Source of the DNA: Nocardia sp.
Lineage (GTDB): Bacteria; Actinomycetota; Actinomycetes; Mycobacteriales; Mycobacteriaceae
Reading direction: 5' to 3'
DNA: 40,576 nucleotides
NCBI GenBank assembly: GCA_014360565.1
Contig: JACIXH010000021.1
Location: 1-40,576 of the forward strand
Shown here piece after piece: positions 16,859 through 24,916 of this stretch. Below the pieces are notes generated by a model that was given only the letters and a program-made list of their open reading frames with translations, had not been told where the DNA came from and searched no databases. Positions within the stretch are counted from its first letter, which is position 1. Every line of letters begins with the position of its first letter. Made by a program: the position numbers and the translations under genes.

Positions 16859-18232
16859 CTACAGAACGGCGCCGGGGTTGAGGATGCCTTCGGGGTCGAG
16901 AGCGTCTTTGATGCGGCGGGTCAAAGCCATGACGTCGGGGCCCACCTGGTCGGGGAGCCAGGCCTTTTTCAGGCGGCCGACGCCGTGTTCGCCGGTGATG
17001 GTGCCGCCGAGGGCGATGGCCAGGTCCATGATCTCGCCGAAGGCGCGGTGGGCGCGGGCGGTGTTGTCGGGGTCGGCGGGGTCGTGCACGATCAGCGGAT
17101 GGGTGTTGCCGTCGCCCGCGTGCGCGATCACCGATACGAGCACATCATGGCGCTCACCGATCGCGGTGACGCCGGCGATCAGGTCGCCGAGGCGGGGCAG
17201 CGGCACGCCGACATCTTCGAGTAGCAGCGGCCCGATCTTCTCCACCGCGGGACTCGCGAATCGCCTTGCGGCGGTGAAGGCTTCACCTTCGGTGGCATCC
17301 TCGGTGTGGAAAACCTCTGTCGCCCCCGCCTTCTCGCACAGCTCCACCATCACTTGTGCTTCGTGCCCGGCGAATTCGCCAGGGGCGTCGGAGCGGGCGA
17401 CGAGCAATGCGGCAGCGGTGCGGTCCAACCCCATGCGCATTTCGTCCTCGACCGCGTTGATCGCGACGGTGTCCATGAATTCGAGCATGGCGGGGCGCAG
17501 GGTGGAGGTGATGGCCAGGATCGCTTCGGTCGCCGCGGGAAGAGAGCCGAAACTCGCGACCACGGTCGACTGTGGTGGCTGCGCGGGCAGCAGTCGCAGG
17601 GTGAGTTCGGTGATCACGCCCAGCGTGCCCTCGCTCCCGACGAACAGCTTGGTCAGCGACAGCCCCGCCGAGTCCTTGAGTCGGGGCCCACCGAGTCGCA
17701 CCACGGTTCCATCGGCCAGCACCACTTCCATGCCGAGCACGTAGTCGGTGGTCACGCCGTATTTCACACAGCACAGTCCGCCGGCGTTGGTCGCCGCGTT
17801 GCCGCCGATCGAGCAGATCTCGAACGAGGACGGGTCCGGCGGATACCACAGCCCCTCGGCCGCGACTGCTCGCTTGACCTCGGCATTGAGCAACCCGGGC
17901 TGGGCCACTGCGATCCGGGTGCGGGCATCGATGCTGATTTCGCGCATCAACTCGGTACTGAGCACGATCCCGCCGTCCACCGCGGTCGCACCGCCGGACA
18001 GCCCCGATCCGGCGCCACGCGGCACGACCGGCACCTTGTTCGCGTGTGCCCAGCGCATGGTCGCCGCCACATCCGCGGTACTGCGCGCCCGCACCACCGC
18101 CAGCGGCGTGCCCGCATCGGGATCGCGCGCCCAGTCCTGCCGGTACCCCGCCAGCAGGTCGGGGTCGACAACGACAGCCCCGTCCGGCAACGCCGAAATC
18201 AACACGTCGAGGTCACCGCTGCGCTCGTTCAC
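16859..18232 (-). CDS. FAD-binding oxidase, GlcD / D-lactate dehydrogenase family
   Basis: A 457-residue flavoenzyme of the PCMH (vanillyl-alcohol-oxidase) fold. Family members oxidise 2-hydroxy acids such as glycolate or D-lactate and pass electrons to the membrane. The N-terminal FAD domain shows VPVVPRGAGSGLSGGATAVD and SIGGNAATNAGGLCCVKYG. The C-terminal cap domain has VIAHAGDGNTHPLIVH and GEHGVGRLKKAWL. The length is normal. The start is GTG 18232. No iron-sulfur partner gene (GlcF-like) is adjacent, so this is the stand-alone FAD type. The substrate is not determinable from sequence. Confidence 0.93.
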   Translation of the reverse strand: MNERSGDLDVLISALPDGAVVVDPDLLAGYRQDWARDPDAGTPLAVVRARSTADVAATMRWAHANKVPVVPRGAGSGLSGGATAVDGGIVLSTELMREISIDARTRIAVAQPGLLNAEVKRAVAAEGLWYPPDPSSFEICSIGGNAATNAGGLCCVKYGVTTDYVLGMEVVLADGTVVRLGGPRLKDSAGLSLTKLFVGSEGTLGVITELTLRLLPAQPPQSTVVASFGSLPAATEAILAITSTLRPAMLEFMDTVAINAVEDEMRMGLDRTAAALLVARSDAPGEFAGHEAQVMVELCEKAGATEVFHTEDATEGEAFTAARRFASPAVEKIGPLLLEDVGVPLPRLGDLIAGVTAIGERHDVLVSVIAHAGDGNTHPLIVHDPADPDNTARAHRAFGEIMDLAIALGGTITGEHGVGRLKKAWLPDQVGPDVMALTRRIKDALDPEGILNPGAVL

Positions 18233-18344
18233 CTGTTCACGCTAACCCGCACGTCCTGCCCTTCGCGGGTGGTTCGTCCCGGTCGATGGATCACCAGGCC
18301 CTCACGTAGGCATTTCGCGACAAGAAATATCCACAGTGTCCTGG

Positions 18345-18358
18345 TGGTCACGTGACCA
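18345..18358. promoter_or_regulatory. 14-bp perfect palindrome (TGGTCACGTGACCA)
   Basis: A fully symmetric site, 113 bases upstream of the FAD-oxidase start in the divergent region. It looks like a dimeric regulator operator; the regulator is unknown. Confidence 0.45.
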
Positions 18359-18486
18359 GAAGTGCTGTGCTGCGAAACCAGTGATTTTCCGTATGACTGT
18401 GATCTGGCGCGCCCCGTTGGTGTATACGCCGTCCAATCCGTCAGAATATCCGTACACGGTGGGTTCGACGGTGAATCACCTCGCTG

Positions 18487-18514
18487 CCCAGTGTTTTTCG
18501 AGACCCAGTGTTTT
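18487..18514. repeat. Direct repeat CCCAGTGTTTT, 17-base spacing
   Basis: Identical 11-base copies at 18487-18497 and 18504-18514, upstream of the hypothetical gene at 18597. Their role is unknown; they could be activator half-sites on one DNA face or a small duplication. Confidence 0.6.
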
Positions 18515-18596
18515 CGCGTTCCGCTCCATCGATGCGCTCGGCGCATCCACTGAGGCGACGCCGCCCGCGCCGCACCGTTATCGCAAGGAGGACCGG

Positions 18597-18908
18597 ATGA
18601 TCAGGGAACCGCAGGATCGCAGCGAGATGGTCGTCGCCCTGTTGGCCGCCGAGTTCGCCGACGCGGGCATCGACGCCGACGCGATGGAACGGGTCTACAC
18701 CGGCGCGCACGACGAGTGGTCCGCAGCGCTCGAAGCGACCGGTGTGTTCGGGCTGCGCGCGATCGCCGAGATCACCGAGAGCTGGGCCGCCGATCCGCGC
18801 GTGCTGCGTGATGCCGTCCTGGCCGAAGCCGACGAATTCACCCGCCGCCGTTGCCTGGCCGCGTGGACCGCTTTCGACACCCGCCCGATCGCCGCTGTGG
18901 GTCGCTGA
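18597..18908 (+). CDS. Hypothetical small acidic protein
   Basis: A 103-residue Ala/Glu/Asp-rich, probably all-helical protein without signal peptide or membrane segment (MVVALLAAEFADAGIDADAM; AAWTAFDTRPIAAVGR at the end). No family was recognised. The ATG at 18597 is fixed by AAGGAGG six bases upstream, one of the best ribosome sites in the window, so the gene is very probably real. It precedes a GtrA-like gene by 73 bases. Confidence 0.7.
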   Translation: MIREPQDRSEMVVALLAAEFADAGIDADAMERVYTGAHDEWSAALEATGVFGLRAIAEITESWAADPRVLRDAVLAEADEFTRRRCLAAWTAFDTRPIAAVGR

Positions 18909-18981
18909 CGTAGCAGGTCGCCGACTCGCCAGTTTGCCCGCTGCTCATCCTGGCTTCATCTCGCGCTGGCAGGCTGGCCGC

Positions 18982-19476
18982 GTGCAGCATCAGGCGAGTG
19001 TCACCGAGTCGGTGGCCGACCGATTCACCCGTTGGTGCGAGGCGGTCGTCGCCAGGCTGCCGTTCGGCCTCCAACGCTATGTACCGGCCACTTTTCTCGG
19101 TTTCGCGCTGATCAACAGCTTCACCTTCGGCGTCGACCTGCTGTTGCTCACTCTGCTGCACGGGGTGTTCGGCCTGCCCGTCTGGCTGTCGATCACCCTC
19201 GCCTACATCGTCGCGTTCGGGCTGAGCTTCCTGCTCAATCGCACGTTCAATTTCCACTCGCACGCGCCGATGGGTAAGCAGGCCGCGGTGTATGTGGTCG
19301 TGGTCCTGGTGAACTACCTGGCGTTCATCCTCGGCGTCGGCTCGGGCCTCACCGCCCTCGGCCTGGAATATCATGTGGCCCGGCTGCTCGCGGGCGGGTG
19401 CGAGGCCGTCTATATGTACTGCGCGATGCGCTGGATCGTGTTCCGGCGCAAGCCGGCCGCAGTGCGCGCCGGGTAA
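18982..19476 (+). CDS. GtrA-family membrane protein (second copy)
   Basis: A 164-residue membrane protein with four predicted transmembrane segments. Family strings are FLGFALINSFTFGVDLLLLT, AYIVAFGLSFLLNRTFNFHS, and the last segment ending in YCAMRWIVFRRK. It is related in fold to the GtrA protein at 9437 but not closely similar. GTG 18982 (VQHQASVTESV) was chosen; in-frame sequence further upstream overlaps the preceding gene in another frame. A role in polyprenyl-linked sugar handling is inferred from the family only. Confidence 0.85.
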   Translation: MQHQASVTESVADRFTRWCEAVVARLPFGLQRYVPATFLGFALINSFTFGVDLLLLTLLHGVFGLPVWLSITLAYIVAFGLSFLLNRTFNFHSHAPMGKQAAVYVVVVLVNYLAFILGVGSGLTALGLEYHVARLLAGGCEAVYMYCAMRWIVFRRKPAAVRAG

Positions 19477-19479
19477 GGG

Positions 19480-20121
19480 TCAGCCCCGCAGCACCTGGGT
19501 GCTCTCCCCGTCGACCAGGACGACGTCGTCGTCGGTGAGCGCCCAGTGGGGGATCTCCTCGGTTACGCAGTGCGCGAGCATCGCGGCGGAATCGCCGTCG
19601 GGGTCGGTGGGGGAGTCCAGGTGAACGACGAGGCGGCGATCCACCAAACCCAGTCCGTCCCACAGCGGTTCGATGCCGGTGGCGGGCAGCACCTCGGCCG
19701 GGTCGTCCATGGTTTCCAGCCCGTGCAGGTCGGGTCCGAGCAGGCACGCGCCCGCGCTGTAGCCCGCGTAGACCAGCGCGTCCTCGCGCAACAACGCGGG
19801 CAGCACCGAATCGGCTCCGCTGCGGGCGAATTGGGCGCGCAGGACGAACGTGTTGCCGCCGCGCACCCACACCATCGGGAAGCCTCGCAGGTGGCGTTCC
19901 AGTCGCTGCGGCTGTCCGGCGTACTCGCGCAGATCCAGCACATCCGGCGAATACCCCTGCTGCTGCAGCGGTTTCACATCGCTCATCACCGCCGACTCCC
20001 ACGCGTCGGGCCATGCGTCACACGCGTTCGGAATCACCGCCACCCGACCCGGCGCACCGACGAGGTCGACGAGCCGATCGGCGAAACCGCCGAACCTGTA
20101 CGACGCCAAGAAAAGTCGCAT
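19480..20121 (-). CDS. Peptidase E-like protein (S51, class I glutamine amidotransferase fold)
   Basis: A 213-residue protein. The nucleophile elbow GYSAGACLLG carries the catalytic Ser, preceded by VWVRGGNTFVLRAQF; both are typical of family S51 (aspartyl dipeptidase or cyanophycinase-like). It starts at ATG 20121, overlapping the stop of the upstream gene (ATGA), which implies translational coupling. It is the last gene of the HIT / isomerase-like / peptidase operon. The physiological substrate is unknown. Confidence 0.88.
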   Translation of the reverse strand: MRLFLASYRFGGFADRLVDLVGAPGRVAVIPNACDAWPDAWESAVMSDVKPLQQQGYSPDVLDLREYAGQPQRLERHLRGFPMVWVRGGNTFVLRAQFARSGADSVLPALLREDALVYAGYSAGACLLGPDLHGLETMDDPAEVLPATGIEPLWDGLGLVDRRLVVHLDSPTDPDGDSAAMLAHCVTEEIPHWALTDDDVVLVDGESTQVLRG

Positions 20122-20960
20122 CAGATGGTGAACGCCAGATTCCGTACGAGGCGCTCACCGAGGGTGGTATCACCCTCGACGACGACCTCGTCGGGGTGCC
20201 GGTCGGCAGTGGTGCGTCCACCGCGCAACCGGGCGAAAAGCCCGGAGTCCATGCGGATCACGGTCGTCGGGTCGCCGGAGGTCTCCTCCAGTACCGATCC
20301 GCGCCCACCGGCCACCGACAGGTGTACCTGCCTGGTCACCGGCCCGGTCAGGTCCAGTGTGATCAGCGAACCATCCGGCGCCTTGGCGCCTTTCACCACC
20401 GCGCGGCCGAGCCCGATGGTCAATTCGGCGAAGGCCGCCTCGGCCCGCGCACCACCTTCTGGCACGCTACGGCCGATCCCGTCGGCGAGGTCGAGTTCGT
20501 GCATCCAGCAATCGAACAGGCGCACTCGCATGAACCGCCCGTAGGGCACCTGCCCGACCGGGGAGACGGTCGGCGCCCGCCACGCGTCGTCGTCCAGGGC
20601 GGCGAGTGCGGCCCGGCGACGGTCGGTGGTCTCGTCGAACAGCGCGAGCAGCCGCTTGCCCGAGAGCGGGCGCAACCGGTCGACCCAGATCTCGTTGAGC
20701 ACAGCCACTTCGTTGCGCACATGCGGCAGCGTGCGCACATCGGTCTTGGGGCGCAACGGGTCGTGGGGCGGGGGCGTCTGTCCGAGCAGCCACGATTCGG
20801 TGCCCACCACGTGCGCCACCACGTCGAACAGCGTCCAGCCGGGCAGCGGAGATGGTCGGCGCCAGGCCTTTTCGTCCAGATCGGCGACCAGCAGGGCGAT
20901 GGCTTCCCACTGCTCGGCGAGCAGATCGGTGAGTTGTTCGCGCCCCGGCGTCTCGATCAT
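20121..20960 (-). CDS. Maleylpyruvate isomerase-family (mycothiol-dependent) protein
   Basis: A 279-residue DinB/MDMPI-fold protein. The N-terminal metal-binding helix bundle is visible in WRRPSPLPGWTLFDVVAHVV (first His) and RVRLFDCWMHELDLADGIGR (last His). A C-terminal SCP-like domain follows. Members use mycothiol as cofactor or transfer groups to it; mycothiol is the actinobacterial thiol, which fits the organism. It overlaps the neighbours on both sides by four bases (ATGA at the start, shared with the HIT stop, and at the end). The specific reaction is unknown. Confidence 0.85.
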   Translation of the reverse strand: MIETPGREQLTDLLAEQWEAIALLVADLDEKAWRRPSPLPGWTLFDVVAHVVGTESWLLGQTPPPHDPLRPKTDVRTLPHVRNEVAVLNEIWVDRLRPLSGKRLLALFDETTDRRRAALAALDDDAWRAPTVSPVGQVPYGRFMRVRLFDCWMHELDLADGIGRSVPEGGARAEAAFAELTIGLGRAVVKGAKAPDGSLITLDLTGPVTRQVHLSVAGGRGSVLEETSGDPTTVIRMDSGLFARLRGGRTTADRHPDEVVVEGDTTLGERLVRNLAFTI

Positions 20961-21454
20961 CCCTGTGCTCCTTCTGCATCGTGCGCTGTGTTCGACGGCG
21001 GGGTAGTCGGTGGCCCTGCCGTCTGCTCCGCGTCGAGCGCGGTGAGGCCCGCGCGGATCGCCGCTGCGGTCGAATTCGGTTCGTGCGGACGACGCAACAG
21101 CAAGCCCTTGGCGAAGGTGAGTTTGTCACCGTGTTTGCGCGGCACCACATGCAGATGGACATGGCCCACGGTCTGGAAGGCGGCGGTGCCGTCGTTGAGA
21201 ACGAGATTGGCTCCGTCGCTGGCGAGCCCGCTCACCCGCAGAGCGCGGGCCAGACGGTGGCCGGTGCGAAAGACCCGGGCGCCGAGATCGGGATCGAGAT
21301 CGCCGAGCTCGGTGGCGTGGACTCGGGGCACGATCAGGGTGTGGCCACGGGTGATGGGACGGATATCGAGGAACGCGCACACCGCGTCGTCGGAGTAGAC
21401 CATGGTCGCCGGTGCGGCACCCGCCACGATCAGACAGAAGGCGCAGTCGTTCAC
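20957..21454 (-). CDS. HIT-family nucleotide hydrolase/transferase
   Basis: A 165-residue HIT protein. The His triad appears as GHVHLHVVPRKHGD, and the N-terminal CAFCLIVAGAAPATMVYSDD plus PITRGHTLIVPRVHATEL complete the domain; CxxC in CAFC may bind zinc. The tail (about 130-165) is Pro/Thr/Ala-rich and disordered. The start is GTG 21454. It is the first gene of a tightly overlapping three-gene operon. Such HIT proteins hydrolyse AMP conjugates or dinucleoside polyphosphates. Confidence 0.9.
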   Translation of the reverse strand: MNDCAFCLIVAGAAPATMVYSDDAVCAFLDIRPITRGHTLIVPRVHATELGDLDPDLGARVFRTGHRLARALRVSGLASDGANLVLNDGTAAFQTVGHVHLHVVPRKHGDKLTFAKGLLLRRPHEPNSTAAAIRAGLTALDAEQTAGPPTTPPSNTAHDAEGAQG

Positions 21455-21861
21455 GGCCTCGACCCTACGGTGTGACCTGGGTCGCGCAACAGCCCGAACC
21501 AGTCATGAGCATGATGCGCGTCACGTCCGGCCGAAAGGCGCGGTGTCCGGCCAGGAGTCGGACCTGCGGGTAAGTAACGGACTCGGATGTGCGCTCTTGT
21601 GCGTCCCCACCTGCGGCGACGAATCTGATCTCGGGCACCGGCCGGGGCCCGCCGGGTCGGGAGGTCGTTGTCACGACTGATCAGGGCGCAGGTGTCCGAT
21701 TTGTGGTCGTCAGTCCAATTCTCCGTTGTGATGGGCATCTCCGCTAGGCTCACCGCGAGCCGAGTACAGTTGCCAGGATTTCAGTCGAACTTACTCATTG
21801 GTAACTTCGGCTACCCCGTCGTTCCCAGGCTCGAAGCCAGCACGAAAAGGAAGTCTGACTA
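21455..21861. other. 407-base divergent intergenic region upstream of pntAA
   Basis: No convincing gene is seen. Close to pntAA, TTACTCATTGGTAA at 21791-21804 has complementary TTAC/GTAA ends (N6 spacer) and is followed by GGTA/TACC half-sites, so it could be a regulator site. AAAAGGAAG at 21844-21852 is the probable pntAA ribosome site. Confidence 0.5.
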
Positions 21862-22980
21862 GTGGAGACAACGCAAAACGTGGGCGAGGGTTCGCCGCGC
21901 GGAGCGCGTGTCGGAGTCGTTCGCGAGTCCGGCCCGGGTGAGCGGCGGGTCGCATTGGTGCCCAAGATCATCCCCGCCCTGTCCAAGCAGGGTGTCGAGG
22001 TGATCGTGGAAGCCGGTGCCGGCCTCGGCGCGCTCATTCCCGACGCTGCTTATGTAGAGGCAGGCGCGACCATCGGTGACCCGTGGTCGGCCGAGGTCGT
22101 CGTGAAGGTCGCCCCGCCCAGCGACGCCGAGGTGGCCAAGCTGTCCTCCGGGCAGACCATGATCGGTTTCCTCGCGCCGCGCAATGCCGAGAACCAGATC
22201 GGCGCGCTGCGCTCTGCCGGTGTGCAGGCTTTCGCCGTCGAGGCGATTCCGCGTATCTCGCGCGCGCAGGTGATGGATGCCCTGTCCTCGCAGGCCAACG
22301 TGGCCGGTTACAAGGCCGTGCTGCTCGCCGCGTCGGAGTCGACCCGGTTCTTCCCGATGCTCACCACCGCCGCGGGCACCGTGAAGCCGGCCACCGTGCT
22401 GGTGCTCGGTGTCGGTGTCGCCGGTCTCCAAGCGCTGGCCACGGCCAAGCGTCTCGGTGGTCGGACCACCGGTTACGACGTGCGTCCCGAGGTCGCCGAT
22501 CAGGTGCGCTCGGTCGGTGCGCAATGGCTCGACCTCGGCATCGACGCCGCCGGTGAGGGCGGGTACGCCCGCGAACTCACCGACGAGGAGAAGGCCCAGC
22601 AGCAGCAGGCGCTCGAAGACGCCATCAAGAGTTTCGACATCGTGATCACCACCGCGCTGGTGCCGGGTCGCCCCGCGCCGCGCTTGGTCACCGCCGCCGC
22701 TGTCGAGGGCATGAAGCCCGGCAGCGTCATCGTCGACCTGGCCGGTGAGACCGGCGGCAACTGCGAGCTCACCGAGCCCGGCCAGACCGTGGTCAAGCAC
22801 GAGGTGACCATCGCCTCGCCGCTGAACCTGCCCGCCACGATGCCCGAGCACGCTTCCGAGCTGTACTCCAAGAACATCTCGGCGCTGCTGGAACTGATGC
22901 TGGTCGACGGCAAGCTCGCCCCCGACTTCGACGATCAGGTCCTTGCGGATTCCTGTGTCACTCGTGAGGTGGAAGCCTGA
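21862..22980 (+). CDS. pntAA: NAD(P) transhydrogenase subunit alpha, part 1 (PntAA)
   Basis: A 372-residue soluble dI domain that binds NAD(H) in the proton-translocating transhydrogenase, which makes NADPH from NADH using the proton gradient. Evidence includes the alanine-dehydrogenase-like start GVVRESGPGERRVALVPKII, the substrate-loop region FLAPRNAENQIGALR, and the Rossmann motif VLVLGVGVAGLQALATAKRL. It ends before any membrane segment, so alpha is split, as in mycobacteria. The GTG start was chosen with AAGGA upstream. It overlaps pntAB by one base (TGATG). Confidence 0.96.
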   Translation: METTQNVGEGSPRGARVGVVRESGPGERRVALVPKIIPALSKQGVEVIVEAGAGLGALIPDAAYVEAGATIGDPWSAEVVVKVAPPSDAEVAKLSSGQTMIGFLAPRNAENQIGALRSAGVQAFAVEAIPRISRAQVMDALSSQANVAGYKAVLLAASESTRFFPMLTTAAGTVKPATVLVLGVGVAGLQALATAKRLGGRTTGYDVRPEVADQVRSVGAQWLDLGIDAAGEGGYARELTDEEKAQQQQALEDAIKSFDIVITTALVPGRPAPRLVTAAAVEGMKPGSVIVDLAGETGGNCELTEPGQTVVKHEVTIASPLNLPATMPEHASELYSKNISALLELMLVDGKLAPDFDDQVLADSCVTREVEA

Positions 22981-23282
22981 TGTACACCGAACTTCTCGCC
23001 AATATCGCGATCCTCGTGTTGTCCGGCTTCGTCGGCTTCGCGGTGATCTCGAAGGTCCCCAACACCCTGCACACCCCGCTGATGTCGGGCACCAACGCCA
23101 TTCACGGCATCGTCGTGCTCGGCGCGCTGGTGACCCTGGGCAATGTGAAGGACCCCTCGCTGCTGGTACAGGTGATCCTGTTCGTCGCGGTGGTGTTCGG
23201 AACACTGAACGTCATCGGTGGATTCGTGGTCACCGACCGCATGCTCGGCATGTTCAAGGGTAAGAAGAAGGCGGCCGAGTGA
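22980..23282 (+). CDS. pntAB: NAD(P) transhydrogenase subunit alpha, part 2 (PntAB)
   Basis: A 100-residue membrane subunit with three transmembrane helices (IAILVLSGFVGFAVI; AIHGIVVLGALVTLG; VQVILFVAVVFGTLNVIGGF), forming part of the dII proton channel. The family string SGTNAIHGIV is present, and the basic end FKGKKKAAE faces the cytoplasm. It overlaps both neighbours by one base at TGATG junctions, so all three subunits are translationally coupled. Confidence 0.95.
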   Translation: MYTELLANIAILVLSGFVGFAVISKVPNTLHTPLMSGTNAIHGIVVLGALVTLGNVKDPSLLVQVILFVAVVFGTLNVIGGFVVTDRMLGMFKGKKKAAE

Positions 23283-24718
23283 TGCACGCAGTCGACAATA
23301 TGACCTACCTGGTCAACGGCCTCTACATCGTGGCCTTCTCCATGTTCATCTACGGCCTGATGGGTCTCACCGGCCCGAAGACGGCCGTGCGCGGCAACCA
23401 GATCGCCGCTGTCGGTATGGGTCTCGCGGTCGTGGCCACCCTGATCTCGGTGCGCCACGCGGCCCTGCTCAACTGGATTCTGATCGCCGCCGGTCTGATC
23501 GTCGGTGTGGCACTGGGTGTTCCGCCCGCCATCCGTACCAAGATGACCGAGATGCCGCAGCTGGTCGCGGCGTTCAACGGTGTCGGCGGTGGCACCGTCG
23601 CGTTGATCGCGTGGGCCGAATTCGTCGACAGCGCGGGGTTTTCCGACCTGCACGAGACCCCGACGATCCACATCATCATCGGTTCGCTGTTCGCTGCGGT
23701 GATCGGCTCGATCTCCTTCTGGGGCTCGATCATCGCCTTCGCGAAGCTGCAGGAGCTCCTGTCCGGCAAGCCGATCAGCGTCGGTCGCCTGCAGCAGCCA
23801 CTGAACCTGCTGCTGCTCGTGGGCGCGATCGTGTGCGCCGTGGTGATCGGCCTCGGCGCCGACAACGGTGGCGTCTCGCAGCTGTGGATGATCGCGCTGC
23901 TGCTGTTCGCCGGTGTGCTCGGCCTGATGGTCGTGCTGCCCATCGGCGGCGCGGACATGCCGGTCGTCATCTCGCTGCTCAACGCCCTGACCGGTCTGTC
24001 GGCCGCGGCCGCGGGTCTGGCGCTGAACAACACCGCGATGATCGTGGCGGGCATGATCGTCGGCGCCTCGGGCACCATCCTCACCAACCTGATGGCCAAG
24101 GCCATGAACCGCTCCATCCCCGCGATCGTGGCCGGCGGCTTCGGTGGCGGCGGCGCGGTCGCCGGTGCCGGTGACGGTGAGGCCAAGACCGCGAAGTCGA
24201 CCTCCGCGGCCGATGCGGCGATCCAGATGGCCTACGCCAACCAGGTGATCGTGGTTCCGGGTTACGGCATGGCCGTGGCGCAGGCCCAGCACGCGGTCAA
24301 GGAGATGGCGCTGCTGCTCGAGGCCAAGGGCGTCGAGGTCAAGTACGCGATCCACCCGGTCGCCGGTCGCATGCCCGGTCACATGAACGTGCTGCTGGCC
24401 GAGGCCGAGGTCTCCTACGACGCGATGAAGGAAATGGACGACATCAACGGTGAGTTCAACCGCACCGATGTGGTCCTGGTCATCGGCGCCAACGACGTCA
24501 CCAACCCGGCCGCACGCGACGACAAGTCCAGCCCGATCTACGGGATGCCGGTGCTCAACGTCGACCAGGCCAAGAGCGTCATCGTGCTCAAGCGCTCGAT
24601 GAACTCCGGTTTCGCCGGTATCGACAACCCGCTGTTCTACGCCGATCACACCTCGATGCTGTTCGGTGATGCGAAGAAGTCCGTCGGTGCTGTTACCGAG
24701 GAACTGAAGGCGCTGTAA
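23282..24718 (+). CDS. pntB: NAD(P) transhydrogenase subunit beta (PntB)
   Basis: A 478-residue subunit with about nine transmembrane helices (dII) and a C-terminal NADP(H)-binding dIII domain. The dIII motifs are VVPGYGMAVAQAQHAVKEMA, AGRMPGHMNVLLAEA and VIGANDVTNPAARDD, all intact. A low-complexity linker (GGGGAVAGAGDGEAKTAKS) joins the two parts. ATG 23282 overlaps the pntAB stop; GTG three bases earlier is an alternative. A strong terminator follows. Confidence 0.96.
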   Translation: MHAVDNMTYLVNGLYIVAFSMFIYGLMGLTGPKTAVRGNQIAAVGMGLAVVATLISVRHAALLNWILIAAGLIVGVALGVPPAIRTKMTEMPQLVAAFNGVGGGTVALIAWAEFVDSAGFSDLHETPTIHIIIGSLFAAVIGSISFWGSIIAFAKLQELLSGKPISVGRLQQPLNLLLLVGAIVCAVVIGLGADNGGVSQLWMIALLLFAGVLGLMVVLPIGGADMPVVISLLNALTGLSAAAAGLALNNTAMIVAGMIVGASGTILTNLMAKAMNRSIPAIVAGGFGGGGAVAGAGDGEAKTAKSTSAADAAIQMAYANQVIVVPGYGMAVAQAQHAVKEMALLLEAKGVEVKYAIHPVAGRMPGHMNVLLAEAEVSYDAMKEMDDINGEFNRTDVVLVIGANDVTNPAARDDKSSPIYGMPVLNVDQAKSVIVLKRSMNSGFAGIDNPLFYADHTSMLFGDAKKSVGAVTEELKAL

Positions 24719-24738
24719 GACAAGCGAATACGTCTGCG

Positions 24739-24778
24739 AGAGGCTCCGCTGTTCGTTCTTCGGAACAGCGGAGCCTCT
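24739..24778 (+). terminator. Terminator after pntB
   Basis: A perfect 16-bp stem (AGAGGCTCCGCTGTTC and complement) with an 8-base loop, 20 bases after the pntB stop. There is no long T-run, but the structure is strong. Confidence 0.85.
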
Positions 24779-24916
24779 TGCCGTTTCGACGAGCGAGCGC
24801 GACGTGTGCGAGGGTGGCGGGTACCGCCCGGCTCGCCATCAGATGGTCATGTCTGCCGCGAGCGGGTGCGGGTACGCCTCAACTGAGGAGACCGACAACG
24901 AGAGGAGTTCGATCTC

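Larger units (their letters stand above)
18233..18596. other. 364-base divergent intergenic region
   Basis: No gene is seen. The region is less GC-rich than its neighbours and holds a 14-bp palindrome and a tandem 11-bp repeat (listed separately). It ends in a near-perfect Shine-Dalgarno (AAGGAGG) for the gene at 18597, so it probably carries promoters for both flanking genes. Confidence 0.6.

Noticed and set aside
23102..24649. 515-codon open frame antisense to pntB
   Set aside because: His/Asp/Arg/Gln-rich shadow translation with no motifs; pntB is unmistakable.
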